Assembly (NCBI GenBank): GCA_034509495.1
Contig: CM067523.1
Span: forward strand, 21,393,033 to 21,457,032
Source of the DNA: Acestrorhynchus altus
Lineage: Eukaryota; Chordata; Actinopteri; Characiformes; Acestrorhynchidae
DNA: 64,000 nucleotides
Reading direction: 5' to 3'
Numbering within the stretch: position 1 is the first letter of the stretch; the number at the start of each line of letters is the position of its first letter. The translations under genes and the position numbers were made by a program. This document shows, in pieces, positions 25,401-34,400 of the stretch. The notes beneath the pieces are model-generated. The model was not told the origin of the DNA, made no database searches, and saw only the letters and a list, made by a program, of their open reading frames with translations.

Positions 25401-27543
25401 GTGGGTGGTGGGTCATTCTGAGCACTGCAGTCACACTGACATGGTGGTGGTGTGTTAGAGTGTGTTGCTGGTACGAGTGGATCAGACACAGCAGTGCTGC
25501 TGGAGTGTTTAAACACCGTGTCCACTCACTGTCCACTCTATCAGAAGCTCATCTGTTTCTGCACAGTTTGTGTTGGTCATCCTCTAGTCCTTCATCAGTG
25601 CTCACAGGACGCTGCCCACAGGACGCTGAGAGGTTTAAACACTCCAGCAGCACTGCTGTCTGATGCACTCTTACCAGCAACACACCCTCACACACCACCA
25701 CCCTGTCGGTGTCCCTGCGGTTCTGATAAAATGGACAAAAAAAGTGGCTGAAGTGGCCAAACGTTGATCAACAAACTGATTTTTATATAATATATAACCT
25801 TGATTGTTGTTTTGTTTATTATTGTGTCTCTTTCACTCCCTGTCCTCTACAACCACCATAACAGTGCACTGTGTGTGTTTCAGTGCTGCTTCTCCTGGCT
25901 GTGGCTGTGAGGAGCTGCACCAGACACCGCATGAAGAAGGGTGGAGGACTGCTGGTGGGCGAGTCAGACGATGACATACGAGACAACGTCTTCAACTATG
26001 ATGAGCAGGGCGGTGGAGAGGAGGACGAGGTGAGAGAATCATAAATGACACCGCATGCAGTAAAAGGCAGTTAATGTGAAGTAAACTGAGCTGGTGGTGT
26101 GGGTGGGGTCCAGCTGGGAAGTGGACAGCAGCAGGTGGTGCGTGGTTGATGGTCCAGGGTGGATGAATGGCCCAGATGTGACTCATCCAATTCATACAGA
26201 GGACATATTGTGGCTCCCCTCAGCCACAGGCTGGCAGAGAGGTTATGGTTCTGATACCCCCCCCCCCACACACACCTCCATCCCACTGGGGGGGAGTGAC
26301 TGGTTTTGTCAATTTGTTTTTATGATGATGATGCAAATTACACAACAATCCTGACAATAACTTGTTATTATCTACAACTTATGGAACCACTGCTGTCATC
26401 CAGGATGCTTTCAACATTGACCTTCTGAGGACCCCGAGTGACATGGTTCCTCCCCCAGAAACCTTCAGCCAACCAGGATCTGGCCTTCCGAAACACAAAC
26501 AGCCCCTCAGGAAAGATGCTCCATATAACCTGCCGTCGCCGAGGTATCCACGGAAACGCCCAACCAACCCCACTGACATCGAGGATTTCATCAACGACGT
26601 GAGTGAGAGACGAGCAGCACAAACCCTCAGCTTTTATCCTATGAGAAGCTAGAACTTAGAGAAATGTAAAGGTTAACACCTATAACATGAAGACCATATC
26701 TGTAACAATAGCTAGAACTTAAGGGACTGTTCATGTTTATACCCAGAACCTATGTTCTGTAAATTTTAGAATTTAGAAATTAAAGGACTGTAAAGATTTT
26801 GAAGTTTCTTAGAAGTTATGTAAAGGTTAATATCTAGAACTTAAAGGACTGTTGTGGTTAATACCCAGAAACCTAGGACTAGTACATGTTAGTATCTAGA
26901 ATGGTGAATGTTCTGTAAAGGTTAATACATAGAGATTTGTAAAGTTTAATATCTAGGACCTAAGAGACTGTAAAGATTAATTTCCAGAACTTAAGGGACT
27001 GTAACAATAATATCTAGAACCTAGAACACTGTTAATGTTTATACCCAGAACTTAAGGTCTGTAAATGTTAGTATCTAGAATGGTGAATGTCCTGTAAAGA
27101 TGAATACATATCTAGAACCTAAGAGACTGTTACAGTTGATACACGGAAAACTAGAGAATTGAAGGTTGAAACCTAGAACTTCTGTAAATGTTTGAATCTA
27201 GAAGGGTAACGGTTAATACCCAGAACTTCAAGAACTGAAAAGATGAATTGCTAGAACCAAGAGTGCTGGAAAAATGAATGGTGTTGCTGCGAGTCGCACA
27301 GCCGCCCTAAAGGTGGTTTCGGTTTCTGTTTTGTCCACACAGGGTCTGGATGTTGCGGACAACGACCCCAACATGCCTCCGTATGACACCGCCCTGATCT
27401 ATGACTACGAGGGAGATGGTTCTCTGGCCGGCAGTCTGAGCTCCATCGCCTCCATTGGCTCAGAAGAAGATCAGGACTATGACTACCTCAATGACTGGGG
27501 GCCACGCTTTAAGAAACTGGCCAACATGTACTCCAGTGACTAG
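8877..27543 (+). CDS. cdh15: M-cadherin (cadherin-15), 14 coding exons, complete
   Basis: Calcium-dependent homophilic adhesion receptor of muscle cells. Exons: 8877-8936, 19905-20066, 20257-20412, 20896-21040, 21332-21513, 22015-22143, 22234-22419, 22962-23206, 23626-23768, 24626-24859, 24951-25193, 25884-26029, 26404-26598, 27343-27543. All junctions are GT..AG with matching phases; the sum is 2,427 nt, 808 residues (human CDH15 is about 814). Exon 1 gives a signal peptide. The propeptide ends at a furin-type RIKR (residues 49-52), and mature EC1 starts DW, with Trp54 as the strand-swap Trp2. Linker motifs: DQNDNRP (151-157), the unusual DINNHNP (266-272), then NENEAP. M-cadherin's FAL stands where E- and N-cadherin have HAV. 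One membrane helix spans about 612-637. The tail carries the beta-catenin-binding DIEDFIND (735-742), PPYDTALIYDYEGDG and DWGPRF (793-798). Identity by recalled family sequence is firm; start choice rests on the signal peptide. Confidence 0.97.
12140..12365. repeat. Dispersed ATTAGACA/TTGATGTCAA repeat
   Basis: Recurrent short motifs (TTGATGTCAAA, ACATTGGACAT, ACATTAGACAG, TTGATATCAA) in both orientations, typical of a degenerate fish repeat. No boundaries or coding sequence can be defined. Confidence 0.45.
12590..12720 (+). mobile_element. SINE fragment lacking its tRNA head
   Basis: Shares with 30,170-30,320 (+) the string of motifs GACTGAAG-GCC-TTCAGC/TTGAGC, CTGCCCACC, GTGTGCTCACTGCCCC and TGGGTGTGGATGG. 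The B-box part seen in the longer copies is absent here. Confidence 0.55.
13430..13645. mobile_element. DNA-transposon-like repeat fragment
   Basis: Begins CAGATCAGCCATAACATTGAAACCACC, a terminus very common in fish repeats, then CTTCAGTGAGGTCTGACC, TATGGACTCTACAAGATG and GTGTCCTGTGG. It resembles an abundant teleost dispersed element but only one end is present, so the family is left unnamed. Confidence 0.5.
14395..14875 (-). pseudogene. Tc1/mariner transposase fragment
   Basis: On the minus strand, 14,582-14,797 translates to a piece of a DDE transposase with FQQDDARPHTA (second catalytic Asp) and SSPDLFLIENVWD (third catalytic acid, Glu). Only 32 residues separate the two acids where Tc1 elements have 34, so two codons are lost. 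A stop follows and the C-terminal part continues out of frame (homologous to 32.3 kb). The N-terminal helix-turn-helix half is missing. It is a dead relic in cdh15 intron 1. Confidence 0.8.
15362..15545. mobile_element. Foldback MITE copy, one arm only
   Basis: Starts with the outer terminus CACATCTTAACATTATGACCACC and runs through the arm to ATCAGGACCCCACAGGACCACCAC, then breaks off before the loop. Confidence 0.7.
15755..16240 (+). pseudogene. Tc1-like transposon relic, N-terminal transposase part
   Basis: TATACACTACTGGTCAAA at 15,755-15,775 matches a typical Tc1 terminus. 15,918-16,133 (+) translates to a piece with RSTVYN..ETGRG and TTASEDQFLMV, which fits the end of the paired-like helix-turn-helix and the following linker of Tc1-like transposases. 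No DDE catalytic domain follows. A different copy from the DDE fragments, which read on the other strand. Confidence 0.6.
16936..17181. repeat. 52-bp GC-box repeat, 5 copies
   Basis: Five units with AACCTGCATA at 16,939, 16,991, 17,043, 17,095 and 17,147, an exact 52-base period with no indels and near identity. This is the reverse complement of the arrays at 7.6 and 24.2 kb. Each full unit holds a GGGGGCGGGGCT GC box and the hairpin CTCTGACTGATCAGAG. It lies in cdh15 intron 1. Confidence 0.95.
17540..17700 (-). pseudogene. Tc1/mariner 3'-end fragment
   Basis: The same terminal segment as in the copies at 14.4, 32.2 and 57.2 kb (ATTTATTGATCTACTCATACAGAAG, CAACACGCCAGACGTCTCTG, GATCCATCCCATGCAGCTTGAA). 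Only the C-terminal codons and 3' end survive, and the sequence then changes. Confidence 0.7.
17990..18312. mobile_element. Foldback MITE copy, loop plus part of right arm
   Basis: Starts CACTGTGTCCACTCACTGTCC, runs through the loop (CTCCACCTTGTAGATGTAAAG, GTCCTTCATCAGTGCTCAC) into the right arm as far as the ACACACCACCACCACGTC region, and is then truncated. Confidence 0.75.
18985..19800. mobile_element. Cluster of hAT-like MITEs and their duplicated ends
   Basis: At least two short elements with inverted ends: 18,986-19,173 (TTCAGCCATCCTCCTGGA... to ...TCTCCAGAGGCAGGGTTGG) and 19,552-19,745 (GTGGTCTCCAACCCTGCTCCAGGAGA... to ...TCTCCAGGAGCAGGGTTGG). Between them the end sequence (TATACCAGAGGTCTCCAGGAGCAGGGTTGG and variants) recurs at about 19,195, 19,375 and 19,435 with shared spacer words (TGGAATGATGGAA, GGTTTTATACCAG), as if the 3' end had been tandemly copied. 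Confidence 0.65.
20685..20815. mobile_element. Foldback MITE fragment in cdh15 intron 3
   Basis: Internal junction segment from GTGTCTAATAGAGTGGACAG through the GTTTAAACACTCCAGCAGCACTGCTG start of the right arm to CACCACCACCACGTCAGTGTC. Confidence 0.75.
21095..21292 (-). mobile_element. tRNA-derived SINE in cdh15 intron 4
   Basis: On the minus strand a pol III B-box match GGTTCGATTCC (21,279-21,289) is followed by CCTGAACTGGCATGATTG, TGACTGAGGCACG and GTGTGCTCACTGCCCCC, the order seen in the plus-strand copy at 30.15 kb. It is not an intact tRNA gene. Confidence 0.65.
22505..22598. mobile_element. Foldback MITE, internally deleted, cdh15 intron 7
   Basis: Outer terminus AACCATAACATTATGACCACA is joined directly to GCTGCTCTGTGGTGGTCCTGTGGGG and GAAGATCAGGGTGAAAGGAGG, so the central part is lost. 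Confidence 0.65.
23222..23555. mobile_element. Foldback MITE, left arm mostly deleted, cdh15 intron 8
   Basis: A short piece of left arm (CTCTGACCATATAGGAGCAC) is followed by a nearly complete right arm from TGATCCATTCATACCAGC through GTGGTGGTCCTGTGGGG to GTGATCAGAGGAGCTGATAGAGTGGACAG. Confidence 0.8.
23850..24150. mobile_element. Host element carrying the 52-bp repeat
   Basis: Sequence directly before the 24.15-kb array, with GTATGAATTTGACC, CCAGAGTGTTTTTGACCTG and TCTGAAACACTGTGAGCAAAG, matches the flank of the 7.6-kb array and, inverted, parts of 17.2-17.5 kb. It is an interspersed, AT-rich, apparently noncoding element in cdh15 intron 9. Confidence 0.55.
24151..24514. repeat. 52-bp GC-box repeat, 7 copies
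   Basis: Seven units starting TCAGCCCCGCC at 24,151, 24,203, 24,255, 24,307, 24,359, 24,411 and 24,463, exactly 52 bases apart, with only scattered single-base differences. The longest of four arrays of this unit in the window, ending about 110 bases before cdh15 exon 10. Confidence 0.95.
25218..25735. mobile_element. Foldback MITE, near full length, cdh15 intron 11
   Basis: Left arm from GCCATAACATCACGACCACC through ATCAGGACCCCACAGGACCAC and GGTACGAGTGGATCAGACACAG, the loop with GTCCTCATCAG-type motifs, then the inverted arm from GTTTAAACACTCCAGCAGCA to the CCACCACCCTGTCGGTGTCC region. The outer part of the right arm is missing. Confidence 0.85.
26650..27265. repeat. Degenerate minisatellite in cdh15 intron 13
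   Basis: About 15 diverged units of roughly 35-45 bases built from TATCTAGAACTTAAGGGACTGT and GGTTAATACCCAGAACC. The repeat fills nearly all of the intron between the exons ending 26,598 and starting 27,343. Confidence 0.85.
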
Positions 27544-30100
27544 AACCCTTCATCTGTACAGAACTCACTCAAATATTTGCCCCAATTTAAACATTCCCCA
27601 TCTCAGATCTTGGGGGCTGCAGATGTCACCCCTGCTGACACGGATGGGAGGGTGTGTGTGAGTGTGTGTGAGTGTGTGTGTGTGTGTGGATCATTGATCG
27701 AGGTACTGCTAGACTGAATTTGAGCTTTTCGTATTCCCCTCTGGTGTATTCCCGCAAAAGGTCGTCGCTGTCATGTCAGAGATGGCTCACGCTGTTTTTC
27801 TCTCCCTGTCCCGTCACGGATCAGTGAGCTATTTCGCCGTGCTGATGTGACGAGCACCAGGCGCACCGCGCCACACGATGACTCACCTTACACCCAAACA
27901 ACAGCAGGCATGCATCAGTACATACTAATCAGGGACAAGGTCCAGCTTAGCAAAAGTTCTAAAACCACTAGAACTTAGTCAGTAACATGGCGTCAAGATA
28001 GGGCCCGAGGCTTGGAGAACCAAAAAGCAGAACAGAGGGTGATCTCTTCAGTCATTGGCTGCTGGGAATAACCTCGCCCATTGATTGTCCGGGCCGTGTA
28101 GTCGAGTACCCCTTTACGTGAACATGACCCACATTAATTATCATATTTATGATCAGCAGAGCTTCAGGTGACATCAAGTTATCCAAGTTTGGCAAGACAG
28201 AATGGTGGGGTGCTGGGGTGGCGCCCCCTTGTGGTAAGAGTGTGAAGCGCATTAACGAATACAGAGCTGTGGAGTGACAGGATCTGATGGGCAAGTGACC
28301 ACAAATGACCAGGTGATAATAAATATGGTAATAAATATGGGGGTCGTTTTTGTCCTCTCGTTTACAGAACGTCACTCGGTTATGGATATGCTTTTTGGTT
28401 CTCCGAAAACGTCATAGCAAAATAATGACAAATGTGAAATGCCATCTAAAAACTATATTTTAGGATTGTTGGAAACGTCTTTACGCATCTTGTGGTCAGT
28501 CCGACATGGCCAGTGAGATCCAGTCAACAGCAATGTCCCTGGAGCTCAACATGCTTGGAGGAGAACACTACTAACTCTACATTTAATGGATTATGGGCTG
28601 GTTTCCTGGACTGGATGAAGATGATCTGTCCGATTAGATCATAATACTCTCAGTAACATCAACAACATATCAGAGCGAGTGTTTACATTCACTCCATAAT
28701 CCAGTAACTGACAACAATCATAACTGGTCAGTAATCTAATCAACACGTTTACATGTGGATGACCATAATGACTAGATAATGTGAGAACTTCAGGTTTACA
28801 TGAGGATCATCAGACTTCTACTCTGGAACCAGACAGAAATCTGATTAATACTGGATTGAGTGAATGTAAACGTCCTCAGGGATGTAGCAGCAGTGACGCA
28901 CGAGTAGATTATCAGGATACTGTTATTGAACTGCATCAACAAAATGAATTCAGTTTTAAGGTCAGGCATAAGGTTAGGATTAGGGCCAGGTTGGTTTTAA
29001 GGTTTGGGTTAAGATTAAGGATGAGTTTAAGGATTATATCTTGGGTTCGGGTTAGGATTAGGAGTTGAGGTTGTGGTTAGGATTAGATTTTGGGATGAAG
29101 TTTAGGTTAGGAGTTGAATTTAGGATTAGATTAGATTGGGTTTAGGTTTTTAGATCAGGGTTAGGATTAGACTTTGAGTTGAGGTTTAGGTAAGGATTAG
29201 GGCCAGGATGAGCGTTAGGAGTTGAGGTTAAGTGTAGGATCAGGATTTAGGATTAGGTTTTGATTTGAGGTTTGGGTTGAGGTTATGGTTAGGATTAAGA
29301 CCAGGTTTAGGGGTTTCGGCTCTGGATATGGCCGGGTTTGGTTTTGTTTGATGTTTGTTTGCTATTAGGTCTGTTTCTTATAACGTCAACAATAAATGGA
29401 CTTTAAGACTTAATGACGTAAAGCATCAACAAAACATCTTCAAGAAATTTACTTCGCATTTACTTCAGGTGCTCCACTGCGGTCACTGCACTATGCTGTG
29501 GATGTTACTGACCACTAATGTGGGACAATGAATTGAATCACATGGTGCTGGATTAAGAAATATAATGTAAACAAACAAGGTTCCCGTCAAATAAGGGGGT
29601 GTAAACGAATGTAAGGTTCTGCAGAGGCTGTCCAGACCCTTTTTGCTGAAGTATCTGTGGAAGTTAATGAATGTAGACGTTTGCTGGACGTTTAGGCACA
29701 GCCAAGGTACTAAACTGCATGGAAAGCGGAAGGTCTGTTGTGAAGACTGATCCACTGAGTGGTTCTATGACAAATGGAACAGGACGTTTTGAGATAAGAA
29801 GACTGCTTGAACTGTGTGTATATATATCAGTGTTTAACTTCGTGAAGGCACCACGGCTTCCTCAAACTCTTCATAAAGGACAGCTTGATCTTTCTTTGCC
29901 TTGTAGAAAACCTAACTCCCAGATCCGGCTATAATTCCTTTTTTATGATTTTGTTTTTGGTTTTGATGATGGCTCTTACTGTTGATTCTTTTTTGATATT
30001 TAATTTATGCATAAGATCAGATCATTGGAATGATGTATTTTGTAAAATAATATTTTCAGTTAAGAATAAAAAAATAGACCTTGCCTTTGTGGTGCATTTT
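27544..30100. other. Intergenic between cdh15 and spg7, with cdh15 3' UTR
   Basis: The cdh15 3' UTR starts at 27,544. The first canonical AATAAA signals downstream are at 28,318 and 28,330; either could be the poly(A) signal, unproven. A GT-rich run lies at 27,651-27,689. A TTAGG-like repeat occupies 28,957-29,335. The rest shows no gene. The two genes converge, so this interval should hold only 3' ends. Confidence 0.5.
28957..29335. repeat. Degenerate GGTTAGGATT repeat
   Basis: Many imperfect copies of GGTTAGGATTAGG, GGTTTAGG and GGTTGAGG, resembling vertebrate telomere repeat (TTAGGG) but with mixed 5-8-base spacing and few perfect hexamers. Confidence 0.85.
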
Positions 30101-30109
30101 ACTAGAAGC

Positions 30110-30325
30110 TACCACTAGAGGGCAGACCACAGAAGACTGACCAGGTTGCTGGTTTGATTCCCTGAACAGGCAGGACGTGACTGAAGGGCCTTGAGCAAGA
30201 CTCTTAACTCCCCAACTGCTCCCTGGACGCTGTGGGTAGAGCTGCCCACCTCTCCTGGCATGTGTGCTCACTGCCCCCTGGTGTGTGTTTCACTGTGTGG
30301 ATGGGTTAAATGCAGAGGACTGTGT
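30110..30325 (+). mobile_element. tRNA-derived SINE
   Basis: B-box match GGTTTGATTCC at 30,151-30,161, then GAACAGGCAGGACGTGACTG, CCTTGAGCAAGACTCTTAAC, CTCCCTGGACGCTG, GTGTGCTCACTGCCCCCTGG and GTGTGGATGGGTTAAATGC. This is the most complete copy of the family also seen at 12.6, 21.1 and 46.1 kb. Confidence 0.7.
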
Positions 30326-30517
30326 GCAGCACAGTGGGTAGATTTTTCACACAATCAAGGACAGAAATGTACACAAAATATAATTTATTCAACGTGAGGT
30401 TGAACAAAACAAAACAAATCACTCCATCTGTAACATCTCAACCTGTTCAGAAAACCACCCGTGTGGTATTTATTTCTAACCAATGAAGTGCTATAATTTA
30501 ATCCGACAATCAGTTCA

Positions 30518-31020
30518 GCCATAACATTCTGACCACCCCCCTGTTCACTCTCACCATCCATCTCTTCAGCTCTGACCATCAGCTCCTCTGACCATCAGTT
30601 CATCTGTTTCTCTGATACTTTATTCTCCTCCTTCCACCCTGATCTTCAATGATCAGGACCACCACAGAGCAGCTGTTATGTGGGTGGTGGGTCATTCTCA
30701 GCACTGCAGTCACACTGACATGGTGGTGGTGTGTTAGTGTGTGCTCTGGTACGAGTGGATTAGACACAGCAGTGCTGCTGGAGTGTTTAAACCCTGTGTC
30801 CACTCACTGTCCACTCTATCAGACACTCCTACCGAGTGTCTCCACCTTGTAGATGTAAATTCAGAGACAGAAGCTCATCTGTTCCACAGCAACACCGCTG
30901 TGTCTGATCCACTCGTACCAGCACAACATCTGCAGAGAAACAGATGAACTGCAGTCTGGAATTATAGAACCACAAAGAGCTCCTGTGTGATCAGAGGAGC
31001 TGATAAGATGGACAGTGTGT
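30518..31020. mobile_element. Foldback MITE, near full length
   Basis: Left arm begins at the outer terminus CAGCCATAACATTCTGACCACC and reaches GAGTGTTTAAACCCTGTGTCC; a shortened loop (CTCCACCTTGTAGATGTAAA) follows; the right arm resumes at ACAGCAACACCGCTGTGTCTG and, after a deletion, ends GTGATCAGAGGAGCTGATAAG ATGGACAG. It lies 400 bases beyond the spg7 stop codon. Confidence 0.85.
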
Positions 31021-31429
31021 GTAGAAACAGTGTGTTCGAGGCTCAACACAGAAGCCTGCACTTCAAAGATGTCGCCGAGTTTGATTAAACGAGGACTTAT
31101 TCACCGCGGTTTATCGGGTCACCCTGCCCAGCCTTTTGAAATACTAGGTTACAGTTCCATAAATATGAGCTTGACCGTTTCATTTTCCCAACAGAGTGGA
31201 CCGACGATTAAAATTAAAAGCAAACACCTGGTCTAAATGTCCATCTGCCTACAATTTTCTGTTAAACAGACACAGATAATTAGCTTATCACTTCCTCGTT
31301 CAGCAGACTGATCAGCATCACTGAATAATAATAATAAACCATGACGACGAGCAGTACACACTGTCCTAGCGTCAGTGTGGTCCTCCCTGTACGTGGGTTG
31401 GTTCATTTGTTCTAAGTTTCATGCTGGCC

Positions 31430-34400
31430 TCAGACTTCATCCTCCTCATCCTTCCTCAGGGGTCTCTGAGGGCGGCGAGGCTCCTCCTCACCCGTGTCCT
31501 GCTTGTCTTTCTCAGCCTCGATCCAGCTCTGAGGGGCAATCATCTTCTTGGGCCCGTGGGGCGGGGGCCCCAGCAGTGCCTCGATGTCATCATAGTTCAC
31601 CACTTCCCTTTCCAGGAGCGCGTTGGCCAACTAGGAGAATAAACGGGACAAACAACTCAACACACTGTTCCCATTTCACGCATTATTTGCATCCATTAAG
31701 AGGAGAAACTATGTAATGTAAAGGAACCACAGGCTGAACTCACCACAATGAGCTTATCCCTGTTGTCGAGCAGCAGTTTCTCAGTCTGTCTGTAAGCCCG
31801 AGCGATTAACATCTTAGCTTCCTGGAAACAGACAAAGCACGATTACATTTCCAGAGTAATGTCAACACAGAGTGATGAGAATCTTCACTTACATGATCCA
31901 TCTGCTGCTGGAGGCCCTGGCTGAAAGGTCTTCGACCAATAGCGCCCTGCTCCTCGGTTTCAGGGAAGGACACCTGGCCCACGCTGGACACCATACCGTA
32001 CTGTTTCACCATCGCATACGCCACACGCGTCACCTTCCGCAGGTCATCCTGAGCACCTGATACAGCACAGTCACACGGCATTATCTTAAATATTAGATTC
32101 ATAGTTGTTTCTGAATAATAAGCCTTGAGTGTAAGAGTCCGTGTTTGTATGATTTTTGTACATTCGCCAAAAAATTGTTTCCCCCAGAAGGACGTGTGGG
32201 ATTGCAGTTCTGTTGGGAAGGATGATGAAGGTGATCAGGATCAATAACTGATGATAACTGTAGTCTGATCTGATCAATATTTATTGATCTACTCATACAG
32301 AAGACGTGTCTCTCAGTACGGCGTCGGGTTTAACGCAACACGCCAGACGTCTCTGCATGGAGGTGTAGAGGTTCCTAATGGTGTCCTGTGATGATCCATC
32401 CCATGCAGCTTGAATGTTCTCACTCAGTTCTGCAGATGGTGTGGTAGGGGTGGAGTGTTGATAGAGCGTCCAATAGCGTCCACACATTTTCAATCAGGGA
32501 CAGGTCTGGAGATGAGACCGACCACGGCGTAGTATCTGTGTCTTCAAGACGAGATCTTGAGAAAAGGTAGGATCTCTGGTTGCTGGACCTTGTTAGTGTA
32601 ATGTTGGACTGTCAAAGTGTCTGTAATGACGACCAAAGTTGATCTGGCATTGTACCCACGCTATAACCTTCTGGACATGTGATGATGTCTGCGCTGACCA
32701 TGATGCCTGGTTGTTACCATCACCGAAGATGATCCGTTACCATTCGGAGTGACTCCGTGACAGTCTGGCATGACACCATTTCTGGGTGCAACTATTTGTT
32801 TAATGATGAGTGTACTAACACAGCTTAAGCATTATTAATATATTTCTATTATTGGTATTAAAGCTTTAATAATAATATTAATACAGATAATACAGGTTCC
32901 AACAGTCCTACAGTCTTACAGCTGTGATGTGAGCATTAATGCCCTGACCCTTACCTGTGGTGACCTTGTTGAAAGTGATGGCTTCTGAGGCTCTTCCACC
33001 CAGAGCCATACACATTCTCTCAAACAGCTGCTCTTTGGTGAACAAGAACTGGTCCTTTGGCAGGATTTGAGCAAAGCCAAGTGCTGCATTGGTCCTGGGA
33101 GCTATCGATACCTAACCGGGGCAATAAATGTCCAGACAGAACAAAAATGATGTGTCTGAACTCTAGAACACCTGCAGAGCATCATCAAAACATATCAAAT
33201 ATCAATTATCTCAAAGCACCGGGCCGTCTGCTAAATTATCCAATATAATCTGGTGAAAAAACATCTCCAACTGCATGTTTCTCCTCTCACTGTCCATCCT
33301 ATCAGCTCCTCTGATCACACAGGAGCTTTTTGTAGTTCTATAATCCAGACTGTAGTTCATCTGTTTCTCTGCAGACTTTATTCTCCTCCTTTCACCCTGA
33401 TCTTCAATGATCAGGACCCCACAGGACCACCACAGAGCAGCTATGATGTGGGTGGTGGGTCATTCTCAGCACTGGTACGAGTGGATCAGACACAGCAGTG
33501 CTGCTGGAGTGCTTAAACACTGTGTCCACTCTATGAGACACTCCTACCTAGTGTCTCCACCTTGTAGATGTAAAGTCAGAGACAAAAGCTCAGAAGATAT
33601 TTCTGGTTGGTGGACAGTTCTTGGTCCAGCAGTGACACTGAGGGGGTTTAAACACTCCATCAGCACTGCTGTATCTGATCCACTCGTACCAGAGCAACAC
33701 ACCATTTCAGTGTGACTGCAGTGCTGAGAATGACCCACCACCCACATCATATCTGCTCTGTGGTGGTCCTGTGGGGTCCTGATCATTGAAGATCAGGGTG
33801 AAAGGAGGAGAATAAAGTCTGCAGAGAAACAGATGAACTACAGTCTGGAATTATAGAATTACAAAGTGCTACTATATCGGAGTATTTGTGAAACTGTTCC
33901 TTTTATCATGTGTATTAAGATCTACCTTCATCACCGCCTCCGTGTGTTCCAGCAGCCAGCCGACAAGAGCGTGACCGGACTCGTGAAAGGCCACCACTCT
34001 CTGCTCCTCTTTGGACAGGATTTTACTTTTCTTTACGCTCCCTGTGTGTTACACCAACCATCACACACAATCGCCACTTAACTCCGTTACACACTCACAG
34101 TGAGAAGACAACACACACTGGCTCAAAGGAACTCTGCTACCTGCGATCACTCTCTCCACAGCATACTCAAAGTTGAACGTATGAATGGACTTGTGGCCTT
34201 CTCTGGCAGCGTGAAGGGCGGCTTCGTTACAGATGTTTGCGATGTCGGCACCTGAGACAAGAATGATGTGCGCTTTTATTTACATACGTCATTGATTTAC
34301 ATATGAAAACAGTATAATTAGAGGAGCACAAATTAAATTCTGACAGGAGGCCAATGACCAGTCACTTTTCCAGCATTTTAAGCAAATTAAAGAAGTGACC

